This document shows positions 9,598 to 18,710 of a stretch of DNA of 64,000 bases, in pieces. How positions within the stretch are numbered: position 1 is the stretch's first letter; each line of letters starts with the position of its first letter. The position numbers were made by a program, and so were the translations under genes. Under the pieces are notes generated by a model. The model was given only the letters and a program-made list of their open reading frames with translations. It did not search any database and was not told the origin of the DNA. Source of the DNA: Shewanella ulleungensis (GTDB lineage Bacteria > Pseudomonadota > Gammaproteobacteria > Enterobacterales > Shewanellaceae); assembly GCF_014648315.1 (NCBI RefSeq), contig NZ_BMQW01000008.1, forward strand, positions 62,001-126,000, given 5' to 3'.

Positions 9598-10827
9598 TTG
9601 GATTTTGATGCTCAATTTGGTGTTGTAATTCACCAAGACTTTATTCCGCGACACGCAGATGACACTTATGCGAAAATCTTCGGCTATGAAAGCGCTCAAG
9701 ACATTCTTGCATTAAAGAGTATTTTAGAATTAATCGATCCTGAATCACAAGATATTGCTGCCCATACATATTACGCACTAATGAGTGGCATCGAAAAACC
9801 ACAAGTTCGTAGTTACATTAACCGTAATCGCCTTGGCGAAGTAATGAATGTACTTTCAATTGAGCATATTGTTGAATGGCAAGGGCGCCCTGCACTGCAA
9901 ATTACTATCGTTAATTTAACTCGCTCACAGCAATTGGAACAATCATTACAACAGAGTGAATATCGCTATCGAGAATTATTGAACGGATCGGTACAAGGTG
10001 TATTAATTCATCAACATTTTACTCCGCTTTTCTGTAATCAAGCTTTAGCCACTATGTTAGGTTACCCTAATCCACAAAGTATTATGGCATTACCTTCCGT
10101 ATTAGATTTTGTCGATCCGGCCTATCGCGCTAGACGCGAAGAAACACTTGAGAAGTTGTTCAGTCACAAAACCAAACCATATCCAGTTGAAATAAAATGC
10201 CTGCACCATAGTGGTAAGCCAGTATGGGTAAAGTTGCTAGAAAGTATTATCGACTGGAATGGTAGGCCTGCAATACAAGTCACCATGACTGACATTACTG
10301 AATCATATTTACTCAAAGAAAAGTTTGAGCAACAAATTCATTTAGACTACCTTACCAAAACCCTCAATCGTCGCGGTATCACTCAGGCAGGTAAAGCATT
10401 ACTACTTGATAACACACTGCAACATAAACAACTCTATTGCGTGCTGATGGGCTTAGATGAGTTAAAACAAATTAATCATTTATTTGGCCATGAAATAGGT
10501 GACAAAACATTAATACATTTTGCTCAGCAGTGCCAAAGTAAGCTTGCTGATGCCGACTTACTAGGACGCTGGAGTGGTGATGAGTTTATTGCAATTATTC
10601 AAGCGTCTAGTCATAACATTGCGAGAAATATAGCCGAAAGCATTCGTCATAGTATGGATAATATGGATCTAATCGAGCCTGAAACAGGTAAGCACCTTCG
10701 TTTTAGTGCATCTGTAGGCGTGTCTCATTGGCAAGAAAACGACACATTCGATAAATTGATTTTACGTGCTGACTCAGCATTAGAGCAGGCTCGTTCGCAA
10801 ATCACCCACCAATTAGTGATGGTCTAG
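9598..10827 (+). CDS. PAS-PAS-GGDEF protein, probable diguanylate cyclase with SGDEF motif
   Basis: A 409-residue soluble protein. Two related PAS domains (about 1-110 and 122-235) share the pattern Gly-Val-(Val/Leu)-Ile-His-Gln and a Gly-Tyr motif. The GGDEF domain (about 250-409) has SGDEF at 326-330; a Ser in the first position is found in some active cyclases, so activity is possible but not assured. The I-site RxxD is absent. The start must be TTG 9598 or later, because an in-frame TAG lies six bases upstream; AAGG at 9587-9590 and the fact that the first PAS domain begins at once support TTG. It follows glnG by 226 bases and probably has its own promoter. Confidence 0.82.
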   Translation: MDFDAQFGVVIHQDFIPRHADDTYAKIFGYESAQDILALKSILELIDPESQDIAAHTYYALMSGIEKPQVRSYINRNRLGEVMNVLSIEHIVEWQGRPALQITIVNLTRSQQLEQSLQQSEYRYRELLNGSVQGVLIHQHFTPLFCNQALATMLGYPNPQSIMALPSVLDFVDPAYRARREETLEKLFSHKTKPYPVEIKCLHHSGKPVWVKLLESIIDWNGRPAIQVTMTDITESYLLKEKFEQQIHLDYLTKTLNRRGITQAGKALLLDNTLQHKQLYCVLMGLDELKQINHLFGHEIGDKTLIHFAQQCQSKLADADLLGRWSGDEFIAIIQASSHNIARNIAESIRHSMDNMDLIEPETGKHLRFSASVGVSHWQENDTFDKLILRADSALEQARSQITHQLVMV

Positions 10828-10894
10828 GACGTTGATCCTGCTGCGCCGGTTCGATAATAGCAACAGTTATACCATTGCGTAAAACACCTGCATA

Positions 10895-11764
10895 CTACAC
10901 AGGGTCTTGGTGAATAATCACTTCGGCATCATCAAAAGCGGCTTTAATTACCAAGCCTGCCTTATCGGCAATATCGTGTGCTTCCTCAAGCGATAATTCA
11001 CCCGGTAACTCCATGTGTAATTGAATAAAGGTTGTTTTACCTGCTTGGCGAGTGCGTAAATCATGAATACCTCTTACGCGAGAGTCTTGTTTGGCTAATG
11101 CTTTAATTTGCTCGCGGGTTTCATCATCTAACTCGCGGTCTAATAAGCTTTGTATTGAACGATATCCTAAATCTAGCGCTTGCTGGCCAATAAACACCGC
11201 AATTAACACTGCAAATAAACCATCTGCCCACCACCAACCGTACATTGCCAACACAAAAGCCAGTAATACTGCACCATTAAGTAGCAAGTCAGATTTATAA
11301 TGTAATGAATCAGCTTCAACTACCGTGCTCTTGGTTTTTTCAAGTGCACGCTGTTGTAATAACACCAATCCTAGAGTCATAACAATGGCAATAATTGACA
11401 CCACAATCCCAACGCCAGGACTAGTTATTGGTACCGGATTAATTAATTTTTCACCGCCATAAAGCAACAACAATGATGCAGAGCCAAGAATAAATGCCGC
11501 TTGAGCTAGTGAAGCTAACGGTTCTGCTTTTCCGTGACCATATCGATGATCTTTATCCGCGGGCACAATGGCATAACGGATTGCAATAAAGTTTACGATT
11601 GAGGCTAACGCATCAGCAAATGAGTCGGTTAATGACCCCAGCATACTGGCAGAGCCAGAATATAACCACGCCAATAACTTAATCACAATAAGACACAGTG
11701 CAGTAGCTACCGCCGCTCGGCTAGCTAGTTTGACCCAAAAGTCATATTCAGAGGATGAGGACAT
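10895..11764 (-). CDS. fieF: Cation diffusion facilitator, iron/zinc efflux
   Basis: A 289-residue inner-membrane protein with six predicted helices and a C-terminal cytoplasmic domain. It exchanges Fe2+, Zn2+ or Cd2+ for protons. The transport-site residues of the FieF/YiiP group are visible: Asp47-x3-Asp51 in helix 2 (SLTDSFAD) and the His-x3-Asp of helix 5 (HYKSD). The loop motif DKDHRYGHGKAE is also typical. Length matches E. coli FieF (300). It sits next to cpxP as in enteric genomes. Confidence 0.93.
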   Translation of the reverse strand: MSSSSEYDFWVKLASRAAVATALCLIVIKLLAWLYSGSASMLGSLTDSFADALASIVNFIAIRYAIVPADKDHRYGHGKAEPLASLAQAAFILGSASLLLLYGGEKLINPVPITSPGVGIVVSIIAIVMTLGLVLLQQRALEKTKSTVVEADSLHYKSDLLLNGAVLLAFVLAMYGWWWADGLFAVLIAVFIGQQALDLGYRSIQSLLDRELDDETREQIKALAKQDSRVRGIHDLRTRQAGKTTFIQLHMELPGELSLEEAHDIADKAGLVIKAAFDDAEVIIHQDPV

Positions 11765-11894
11765 AAGATAGTTATCGATTCTATTGGCTAAGTTTAACTA
11801 CGGTAACTATAGCAAGTTCAATACTATATTAGGACAAAGTTTACTAAACCAGGGCATCACTTTTATCAAACTGTGACCATTAGCAAACTTGCAT

Positions 11895-11930
11895 AAACAA
11901 AAAGCCGTTACCTAAATAGGTAACGGCTTT
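11895..11930 (-). terminator. Intrinsic terminator of the cpxP-like gene
   Basis: A 13-bp stem (AAAGCCGTTACCT against AGGTAACGGCTTT) with a 4-base loop is followed on the minus strand by a T-rich stretch, about 25 bases after the stop. Confidence 0.85.
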
Positions 11931-11954
11931 CATTCTTAACTTGCTCAAGGCATG

Positions 11955-12464
11955 TTAACCGCGATCTTTACTGCCTTTTCTACCTTTGCCATCTTTATCT
12001 TTGGCAAATTTTTCTTGAAATTGTAATTGTTGCTCTGGAGTCAATAATTGATAAATTTCATTTTGCATTTTTAACTGTGACAACATGCGTTGTAAATGCT
12101 TTTGTTGCTGTGCTTCAGCTATTTCTGTTGCTTTAGCTTCATCCACACTTGCGCCGGTGATTAACGCTAACATTTCTGCACGGTGAGCAGCGCGTTGCTC
12201 ATCAGTTGGACGCTCAGGACGATCCGCTTTGTATTTTTCAACAACTGCTTTTACTTGCTCTTTTTGAGCATCAGTTAAATCTAGCTTACGTAACATTTTA
12301 TGCATGCCATCTTTAGGGCCGTGACGTTTATCACCCTTCTTGCACGTTTGTTCTGTTTTCGCTGCTTTATCTGTCGCATCAACAGCATATAACTGGCCGG
12401 CTAGTAATGCAGAACTTGCCACTAAGGCAACTAAACTTGTCTTAATAATCGATGATGTTTTCAT
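11955..12464 (-). CDS. cpxP: CpxP/Spy-family periplasmic stress protein
   Basis: A 169-residue protein from ATG 12464, chosen over a longer frame because of a GAGGAAC ribosome site and a clear signal peptide (about residues 1-27). The mature part is helical and highly charged, with two LTxxQ-type motifs (LTDAQ and LTPEQ) that define the CpxP/Spy fold. CpxP damps the CpxA sensor and escorts misfolded periplasmic proteins. An exact CpxR box lies about 97 bases upstream and cpxRA is 1.8 kb away. The tail is rich in Lys, Gly and Asp. Confidence 0.85.
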   Translation of the reverse strand: MKTSSIIKTSLVALVASSALLAGQLYAVDATDKAAKTEQTCKKGDKRHGPKDGMHKMLRKLDLTDAQKEQVKAVVEKYKADRPERPTDEQRAAHRAEMLALITGASVDEAKATEIAEAQQQKHLQRMLSQLKMQNEIYQLLTPEQQLQFQEKFAKDKDGKGRKGSKDRG

Positions 12465-12560
12465 TGTGAAGTTCCTCGGTATAAATGAGTGTTTGTTTTC
12501 TGCCTTAGCAGATTTGATACTCAGTTTAGCGAATGCAACGTCAAGTAGGGTTAATGATGA

Positions 12561-12575
12561 GTAAACCTGTGTAAA
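12561..12575. promoter_or_regulatory. CpxR box upstream of cpxP
   Basis: GTAAA-CCTGT-GTAAA is an exact match to the CpxR consensus GTAAA-N5-GTAAA. It lies between cpxP and the divergent thioredoxin/DsbD-like gene and could serve either promoter. Confidence 0.75.
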
Positions 12576-12740
12576 GAGCATTTTCATAACACGTTAACAC
12601 TAATCATTCATGATCAACACGGCAAATTCGATCATAAAAATCACTGAAATGAGAGCCAGTTAACGTAATGTGGACTTGTTTGTTACAGTAAACAGATAAG
12701 GGCATAAAATCATATTATTAACGTTTTAATGGAATTAATT

Positions 12741-14177
12741 ATGAACAGATTGATTGGCCAACTACTTTTTCTTCTTAGCATTTTTCTGTTAGCACCGAGC
12801 TCAATAGCCAATACATCAACCGCAGCAGATGACGCCATTTGGTATAGTCAGCAAAACCTGCAACCGGTGGTAAAGCTGCATTTCTTCTGGTCTAAAACCT
12901 GCCCACATTGTAAAGAAGCACACCCGTTTATTGATGCCTTGGGTGAGCGTTTTCAATGGATAGAGTTACACGACTACCCGATCAGCGAACCAGGCAATGT
13001 TGATAAATTAATGCAAATGGGCCAACGCACTGGCGTTGAACCTAAATCCGTGCCCTATTTTGCTATTTGTGGCGAAGCGGTTGTAGGTTACAACAGCCAT
13101 GATGTCACCGGACGCTATATTTTAGAGCGACTAATAGACTGCTATCAACGCCAAGGGGGGCAAGCTGATATAGGAACTAAACTAGACGATTTCTTAGGCG
13201 CTGCATCAAATAATGATGCGCCGTTGTTTGAAACCTGTGCCGACACCAGTGATAACCCTCAAGCAGAAGGCAGTTGCGGCATGTCATTTGACAACACCAG
13301 TCAAATCGATTCACCAGCAAAACCGAGCGTTCAACCAGTTGACATACCACTCATTGGCGCGGTACACCCCGAAGAATTGTCGTTACCTGTATTAACCGTG
13401 GTACTCGCCGGTGTTGATGCCTTTAATCCCTGTGCTTTTTTCGTACTACTTTTTTTATTGAGTATTATGGTAAATGCTGGCAGCCGTAAACGTATGTTAT
13501 TGGTTGGTGGTATTTTTGTCTTTTTCTCAGGTTTTATTTACTTTATCTTTATGAGTGCATGGCTGAATTTGTTCCAACTGCTTGGCGGCGGTGATGGTGG
13601 CATTATAATTACCTGCGCAGGCTTACTGGCACTAGTTGCGGCCGTGGTTAATATTAAAGATTATTTCTATGGGCGCGGTGATGTCAGCCTATCGATGTCG
13701 GTAGAAAATCGTGGATCGTTGATAAAACGAATGGGTAAACTGTCTAAAGCAAGTTCACTGCCGACAATGATTTTAGGCTCGACGATTTTGGCTATTCTAG
13801 CCAACGCGTACGAATTACTCTGTACCGCCGGATTTCCAATGATTTACACCTCAGTATTATCATTGTCAGATCTTGATTCAGTGCAGCGCTACATGTATCT
13901 AATTGCCTACAATATTGTCTACGTTATTCCGCTAGCCGCCATCGTCATTGTATTCTCGATGACATTAGGCAAGCGTAAACTCACAGAAAAAGAAGGCGAA
14001 GTGCTTAAACTAATGTCTGGTATTATGATGCTAGGCTTAGGGGGAATGTTAGTACTCAACCCAGCCGCACTTCAAAATGCCGTGTTTTCAGTCGGCTTAA
14101 TATTAGGGGCTATTATTGTCACATTTTTCGTTGTGAAAATTACCCGTTATGTTAAAAAACAAAACGGTGCAATGTAA
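12741..14177 (+). CDS. Thioredoxin-like domain fused to a CcdA/DsbD-like membrane domain
   Basis: A 478-residue protein from ATG 12741. A signal peptide (about 1-24) is followed by a thioredoxin-fold domain with a CPHC redox motif (FFWSKTCPHCKE, near residue 50) and, after a Cys-containing linker, by a six-helix membrane domain. That membrane part has Asn-Pro-Cys at the start of one helix and Glu-Leu-Leu-Cys-Thr-Ala-Gly-Phe-Pro later, a Cys pair like the CcdA/DsbD electron carriers. It probably passes reducing power across the inner membrane to periplasmic disulfides, but its partner is unknown. An ATG 12 bases upstream is also in frame. Placement beside cpxP and cpxRA suggests a role in envelope quality control. 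Confidence 0.75.
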   Translation: MNRLIGQLLFLLSIFLLAPSSIANTSTAADDAIWYSQQNLQPVVKLHFFWSKTCPHCKEAHPFIDALGERFQWIELHDYPISEPGNVDKLMQMGQRTGVEPKSVPYFAICGEAVVGYNSHDVTGRYILERLIDCYQRQGGQADIGTKLDDFLGAASNNDAPLFETCADTSDNPQAEGSCGMSFDNTSQIDSPAKPSVQPVDIPLIGAVHPEELSLPVLTVVLAGVDAFNPCAFFVLLFLLSIMVNAGSRKRMLLVGGIFVFFSGFIYFIFMSAWLNLFQLLGGGDGGIIITCAGLLALVAAVVNIKDYFYGRGDVSLSMSVENRGSLIKRMGKLSKASSLPTMILGSTILAILANAYELLCTAGFPMIYTSVLSLSDLDSVQRYMYLIAYNIVYVIPLAAIVIVFSMTLGKRKLTEKEGEVLKLMSGIMMLGLGGMLVLNPAALQNAVFSVGLILGAIIVTFFVVKITRYVKKQNGAM

Positions 14178-14278
14178 AACTATGCAATGTTAATGTAAAT
14201 TGTCCCTAGTATGAGATAATCTGCAATTGATTGAAAATTGGTATGTTGTACCGATTTTACTTGTGCTAGAGGACAGTT

Positions 14279-14965
14279 ATGAATCGCATTTTATTGATAG
14301 ACGATGATATTGGTTTATCCGACCTGCTCAGTCAGTTGCTAGAGCTTGAAGGCTTTGCTCTGACCCAAGCCTACGATGGCGAACAAGGGTTATCGCTAGC
14401 GCAACAACAAGACTTTGACCTCATTCTGCTTGACGTTATGCTGCCAAAACTAAATGGTTTTGAAGTACTGCGTGCCTTACGTCAACGCAAGCAAACACCG
14501 GTACTCATGCTTACCGCACGCGGCGACGAAATCGACCGTGTCGTAGGGCTAGAAATAGGTGCTGATGACTACTTACCGAAACCGTTTAACGACCGCGAGT
14601 TAGTGGCCCGTATACGCGCCATTTTACGTCGAGCACAAACCACACAGCAAGATGCCCAAAACAATGACATGTTGCAATTTGGTGATTTACGCCTTGACCC
14701 AACTCGCCAAGAAACCTATTGCAACGAGCAACTCATTATCTTAACTGGCACTGAATTTTTATTACTATTCCATTTACTTGAAAAAAGCGGTGAGCTGGTG
14801 ACTAAAGAGTCGTTAAGTGAAAATGTACTGGGCAAAAAATTAATGCCTTTTGACCGCAGTTTAGACATGCACTTATCAAATTTACGTAAAAAACTACCTG
14901 AGCGTCAAGACGGTCGTCCACGGGTCAAAACCTTACGTGGTAAAGGTTACATCTGGATACCGTAA
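14279..14965 (+). CDS. cpxR: Envelope-stress response regulator CpxR
   Basis: A 228-residue OmpR-type regulator. The receiver domain has Asp8-Asp9-Asp10, the phosphoacceptor Asp52 (LLDVMLP), the switch Thr in MLTARG and Lys in LPKPFN. The C-terminal winged-helix domain ends RVKTLRGKGYIWIP. The stop codon overlaps the cpxA start by one base (TAATG), so the two are translationally coupled. GTAAA half-sites at 14175 and 14194 upstream are not at canonical spacing. Confidence 0.94.
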   Translation: MNRILLIDDDIGLSDLLSQLLELEGFALTQAYDGEQGLSLAQQQDFDLILLDVMLPKLNGFEVLRALRQRKQTPVLMLTARGDEIDRVVGLEIGADDYLPKPFNDRELVARIRAILRRAQTTQQDAQNNDMLQFGDLRLDPTRQETYCNEQLIILTGTEFLLLFHLLEKSGELVTKESLSENVLGKKLMPFDRSLDMHLSNLRKKLPERQDGRPRVKTLRGKGYIWIP

Positions 14966-16344
14966 TGCTAAAGAACAACCCGTTTAATCGACTCTTTTTT
15001 AAGTTACTGCTGGGCTTTTGGCTTTGTAGCTCATTGATTATTGCCCTCGTGTCATTATTGCCGCTGTTGCAGCAAAATCATGACAGATCAAAGCTCCCAC
15101 CCAGCCTTGAACGGGTACTTCAAAATGTTGCTGAACGCATTCAGCAGCAACCGCAATTACTTGAAAGCAATAATCTACAACGCTTGCAGCGTGGGCGTGA
15201 CCGTAACGGTGGTCCAATCCGTTTATACTTAACCGACGATGAAGGTAAAGTATTAAACAACAAACGCGTCTCTCGAGAATTTAGACGCTTTCAATTAATG
15301 GCTGAAGAAGCAAACCAACCCATCAGCCATCAATTTAGAGACGAGCTTATTTTTGGACCTTATGCTTTCGACGTTAACGGCAAAAACTACCTGTTATTTG
15401 GCCGCTTGCCCGATAATCATCCCCGTCCATGGTTTTTCTTTTTTGCCGATAACAAATTACTCACTGCTGGATTAGCCATATTATTATCAGGCTTTTTATG
15501 TGGTCTGCTGGCATGGTATTTAGGCAAACCATTACGTTCATTAAAACTGAGCGCCAACGCCCTTGCCAAAGGCGACTTAGCCAATAGGGTTGATGCTGCA
15601 ACCGCTAGCCGTAGAGACGAAATGGGCCAGCTCGCTGTTGCCTTTAATGGTATGGCAGACGCCATTGAAACCATGGTAAACAACCAACAACGCCTTATGG
15701 GCGACATATCTCATGAACTGCGCACCCCTTTAACTCGGCTACAATTGTCACTCGCACTTGCGCGTAAAAAAGGCCAACACAGCACCGAACTGGACCGTAT
15801 CGAATACGAGGCACTGCAACAAGAAGCCCTTATTAGTGAGCTTCTTACGTTGTCACGAGTAAGGCTGAATGCCACTGAAAAGCGCCTCACAGCAGAGTTA
15901 ACCGAAACCTTAAGCCAAGTGCTAGATGACGCTGAATTTGAGGCCGAACAACAAAGAAAACTATTGCACATCAATATCGATGAATCGATCTGCTTTGAAC
16001 ATTTACCCAAAACCTTATCGCGCGCCATTGAAAATTTACTACGTAATGCTATTCGCTATGCCGAAAAAAATATCTACATCGAAAGCCACCAAACCAAGCA
16101 TAGGGTGAGCATTGTAGTTAAAGATGATGGCCCAGGATTGGCTGAAGAAGAGTTAGAAGCGATATTTACGCCATTTTACCGACCAGACAGCTCTAGGGAT
16201 CGTGAATCTGGTGGTTGGGGATTAGGATTGGCCATTACTCAAGCAGCTATTAATGCCCATGGCGGCCAGATAGCAGCTACTAATCAACAACCACATGGAT
16301 TAGTGGTGACAATTAATTTACCGACCGAGTTAAGCACGCTTTAG
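14965..16344 (+). CDS. cpxA: Envelope-stress sensor kinase CpxA
   Basis: A 459-residue inner-membrane histidine kinase. Membrane helices lie at about 13-35 and 164-186, with a periplasmic sensor between. HAMP spans about 187-240. His250 in DISHELRTPLTRLQ is the phosphorylation site. The ATPase domain has the N box (ENLLRNAIRYA), DDGPGL and GGWGLGLAIT. It senses envelope misfolding and phosphorylates CpxR. Length matches E. coli CpxA (457). Confidence 0.94.
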   Translation: MLKNNPFNRLFFKLLLGFWLCSSLIIALVSLLPLLQQNHDRSKLPPSLERVLQNVAERIQQQPQLLESNNLQRLQRGRDRNGGPIRLYLTDDEGKVLNNKRVSREFRRFQLMAEEANQPISHQFRDELIFGPYAFDVNGKNYLLFGRLPDNHPRPWFFFFADNKLLTAGLAILLSGFLCGLLAWYLGKPLRSLKLSANALAKGDLANRVDAATASRRDEMGQLAVAFNGMADAIETMVNNQQRLMGDISHELRTPLTRLQLSLALARKKGQHSTELDRIEYEALQQEALISELLTLSRVRLNATEKRLTAELTETLSQVLDDAEFEAEQQRKLLHINIDESICFEHLPKTLSRAIENLLRNAIRYAEKNIYIESHQTKHRVSIVVKDDGPGLAEEELEAIFTPFYRPDSSRDRESGGWGLGLAITQAAINAHGGQIAATNQQPHGLVVTINLPTELSTL

Positions 16345-16418
16345 CCTGTAATAATTAGTTTAAAACATCACGAATCTGATGCTATGCTTAACAGTATCAT
16401 TACATTACTTAGCGTCAT

Positions 16419-17102
16419 ATGTATCAAATAATCGTTGGTTTACTATGCTGCTGTATTTTTACCAGCCAAGCCCAAGACATTGACGTCATTGCCTTTGAGT
16501 ATCCTCCTTACTTGACTCAATACAGTGCCGACCAAGGTGAAGCTGTGGTGTTATTGCAGCGCGCTTTTGCATATAGCGCGTTAAATACCAACGTGAAATT
16601 TGTAAATAGCACAACTGCGCAAAAACAATTAAATAGTAACAATTGGTGCTTGAGCTTCTTACCACCAAAAACGCCTTCCGCACTGCATTTACAGGTGATA
16701 TTGGCAGACAAAACCATACCATTGATGTTATTTCGTCTAGCTGAACCACATGTGTTTATCGGTAACGAACTAAAAGACAAAGTAATTGCGCACTTACCCA
16801 TCTCGCTAGAAGACCGAAAAATACGCTCATTTGTCGATGCAGAAGCTAAGCTGCAACTTGTCGAGACAATCGAACAGGGTCTGTCGTTATTATTAGAACA
16901 AAAAGTTGATTATGTTTATGGCGATCAACAAGGAATTAATTTTGCGGCCAATAAACTCAATTTTCCTGCAATGCTATTACAAGACTCTGCCATGGTTTTT
17001 TATCAGTTTCCAATGGCGGTATGGCTAAATGCCCAATGTAAAAACGCAGAGGTGATTAAATCGCACTTAACTGAAAAAAAATATCAAATTAAGTCATTTT
17101 AG
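16419..17102 (+). CDS. Periplasmic substrate-binding-like protein
   Basis: A 227-residue protein with a short signal peptide (about 1-18). Its overall layout, including an early FEYPPYLT motif and a late segment on how the mature protein would close around a ligand (Asp-Tyr-Val-Tyr-Gly-Asp), resembles small solute-binding proteins of the amino-acid (PBPb) type. No transporter genes are next to it, so it may be a stand-alone sensor-like protein. It follows cpxA by 74 bases. The ligand cannot be told. Confidence 0.6.
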   Translation: MYQIIVGLLCCCIFTSQAQDIDVIAFEYPPYLTQYSADQGEAVVLLQRAFAYSALNTNVKFVNSTTAQKQLNSNNWCLSFLPPKTPSALHLQVILADKTIPLMLFRLAEPHVFIGNELKDKVIAHLPISLEDRKIRSFVDAEAKLQLVETIEQGLSLLLEQKVDYVYGDQQGINFAANKLNFPAMLLQDSAMVFYQFPMAVWLNAQCKNAEVIKSHLTEKKYQIKSF

Positions 17103-17438
17103 TTTATTGCTATTAAATAAAATGAAGCGACTTAACTTCCTTTGTATACGTTTTATGTTTATTCATTTCAATCTCCAGTTAAATCAATTATGTTTTAACT
17201 GCTTAAGCCGTAATATTCATTCACCTAAATAGCTTTCAAGCAGTTATCGTCTAATATTAACCGCGCTAAATTCACTTGCAATAATCTCACTTTTTACCGG
17301 ATATTGAGCTTAAGGTTGCTAGCTGCTAAAAGACATCATACAAAGTAAACATAATTACTGGTCCGATAATTGCTTTGTACTACATGTAAGTTAATACCGT
17401 TAGGGGAAAGCCCCATCATTATAAAAATGGAGAATATT
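17103..17438. other. Intergenic stretch with one candidate minus-strand transcript
   Basis: About 336 bases between the binding-protein gene and the Pmp3-like gene. It has stop codons in all frames. A promoter-like pair on the minus strand (TTGAAA at 17239-17234, TATTAC at 17215-17210, 18-base spacer) points at a 17-codon frame at 17166-17113. Nothing else was recognised. Confidence 0.5.
17113..17166 (-). CDS. Candidate 17-residue peptide
   Basis: A very short frame from ATG 17166 to TAA 17113-17115, preceded by GGAG at 6-base spacing and by a promoter-like -35/-10 pair. The peptide is basic (Met-Asn-Lys-His-Lys-Thr-Tyr-Thr-Lys-Glu). Its start loosely resembles the N-terminus of IS3-type OrfA proteins, so a decayed IS remnant is an alternative. 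Listed only because initiation signals are good. Confidence 0.2.
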   Translation of the reverse strand: MNKHKTYTKEVKSLHFI

Positions 17439-17597
17439 ATGGATTTACTACGTATTTTAATCGCGATTTTATTACCACCTCTTGGTGTGTTTTTACAAGT
17501 AGGACTAAGTAAGACCTTGCTTTTAAATATTATTTTAACCTTATTGGGTTACATCCCTGGCATTGTGCATGCCGTTTGGGTTATTGCTAAGCGCTAG
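17439..17597 (+). CDS. YqaE/Pmp3-family small membrane protein
   Basis: A 52-residue protein made of two hydrophobic helices joined by a short loop. The pattern LLPPLGVFLQVG followed by LLNIILTLLGYIPGIVHAVWVI is the Pmp3/YqaE signature. Homologues in yeast and plants affect membrane potential under salt or cold stress; the bacterial role is unclear. GGAG at 17429-17432 supports ATG 17439 over the upstream in-frame ATG at 17427. Confidence 0.88.
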   Translation: MDLLRILIAILLPPLGVFLQVGLSKTLLLNIILTLLGYIPGIVHAVWVIAKR

Positions 17598-17885
17598 TGT
17601 CGGTTAATCAACAGTATTTATGATGTTGTTGCGCAGCTATAAGGCTGTAGCTGCGCAGCTGTCAATCGGAAAATATTGCCATTAACTCGTAATTTTTACC
17701 TAACAATTGCTTGCTCACCAGCAACTCAAACAACCCAGGAAATTATCCTGACAACTGCGCTATAAGCCCTATCAATATTGAATCCCTCGCTTTATGGTAA
17801 ACCTGCTCTTACATGGATGACGCTACCCTCCTACTGAGGTATAATTTGTTCCTGTTTTTAAGCCTCGCAAAGCCTTAAGGTGACT
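17598..17885. other. Intergenic stretch with a strong hairpin
   Basis: Holds a 9-bp stem (TGCGCAGCT at 17630-17638 against AGCTGCGCA at 17648-17656) with a 9-base loop but no T-run, possibly an mRNA 3' end of the Pmp3-like gene. Near the trmL end a TATAAT-like box lies in GAGGTATAATTTG. No gene is seen. Confidence 0.5.
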
Positions 17886-18350
17886 ATGTTTCATATCGCA
17901 CTCTACGAACCCGAAATCGCTCCGAATACCGGAAATATTATCCGCTTATGCGCAAATAATGGTGCACAGCTGCATTTAATTGAACCATTAGGATTTGATT
18001 TAGAAGAGAAAAAACTTCGTCGAGCTGGGTTAGACTATGCCGATTTAACTCGGGTCACTCGTCATAAAGATTACGCGAGCTTTTTAGCCGCTATGCCGGG
18101 TAAGCGCATCATGGCATGCACCACCAAAGGCAGTCGCCCACACACTCAAATTGCCTTTCAAGAAGATGATGTATTATTGTTTGGCCCTGAAACTCGTGGC
18201 TTACCGATGGACATTATTAACGCCACGCCACTAGAGCAGCGTTTGCGTATACCAATGACGGCCAACAGCCGCAGTTTAAATCTGTCTAACTCTGTCGCTA
18301 TTATTAGCTACGAAGCATGGCGACAACTTGGTTTTGCAGGCGCAGAATAA
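17886..18350 (+). CDS. trmL: tRNA (cytidine/uridine-2'-O-)-methyltransferase
   Basis: A 154-residue SPOUT methyltransferase that methylates the wobble ribose of tRNA-Leu isoacceptors using S-adenosylmethionine. Motifs of the trefoil-knot fold are clear: the [17 protein letters not shown] start, [11 protein letters not shown], and the C-terminal [19 protein letters not shown]. The ATG at 17886 has a TAAGGTGA ribosome site; the GTG six bases earlier is not needed. Overlaps the next start by one base. Confidence 0.95.
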   Translation: MFHIALYEPEIAPNTGNIIRLCANNGAQLHLIEPLGFDLEEKKLRRAGLDYADLTRVTRHKDYASFLAAMPGKRIMACTTKGSRPHTQIAFQEDDVLLFGPETRGLPMDIINATPLEQRLRIPMTANSRSLNLSNSVAIISYEAWRQLGFAGAE

Positions 18351-18685
18351 TGAAACAAACACCGTCGCCAGAAACCCAAAATAATGCACAGGCAATGGCC
18401 AAAGCCACTCAAAAGCCGGGGCAAACCAAAGAGCAAACTAAGCTGATTGCTGCCGGAATTGAAAAGGGTATCGCCGAGTATAAAAAACGCGAAAAAGCCA
18501 AATCTCGCGAGCGCGATAAAGCCCGTAAGCAACGTTTAAAAGCCAAGAATAACGATTATGAAAGTGATGAAGTTGATTCATTAAACGAAGAGTCATACTC
18601 ACAAATGACGTCGCTGACTTGGGTGTTACTGGGGCTGTTATTGCTAAGTTGGGCAGGATTTGCAGCTTACTTTTTGATGTTGTAA
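18350..18685 (+). CDS. DUF2956 domain-containing membrane protein
   Basis: A 111-residue protein starting in the trmL stop (TAATG). The N-terminal two thirds is very charged and helical, with KATQKPGQTKEQTK and a Lys/Arg-rich stretch (about 45-75), typical of DUF2956. One membrane helix closes the protein (about 88-108). The family is found in Shewanella, Vibrio and relatives and has no known function. Coupling to trmL suggests co-expression only. Confidence 0.8.
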   Translation: MKQTPSPETQNNAQAMAKATQKPGQTKEQTKLIAAGIEKGIAEYKKREKAKSRERDKARKQRLKAKNNDYESDEVDSLNEESYSQMTSLTWVLLGLLLLSWAGFAAYFLML

Positions 18686-18710
18686 TCCAACATCAAGTCG
18701 CAAATAATTA

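Noticed and set aside
14175..14198. Pair of GTAAA motifs before cpxR as a CpxR box
   Set aside because: Spacing is 14 bases, not 5.
17630..17656. Hairpin after the Pmp3-like gene as an intrinsic terminator
   Set aside because: Strong stem but no T-run follows on either strand.
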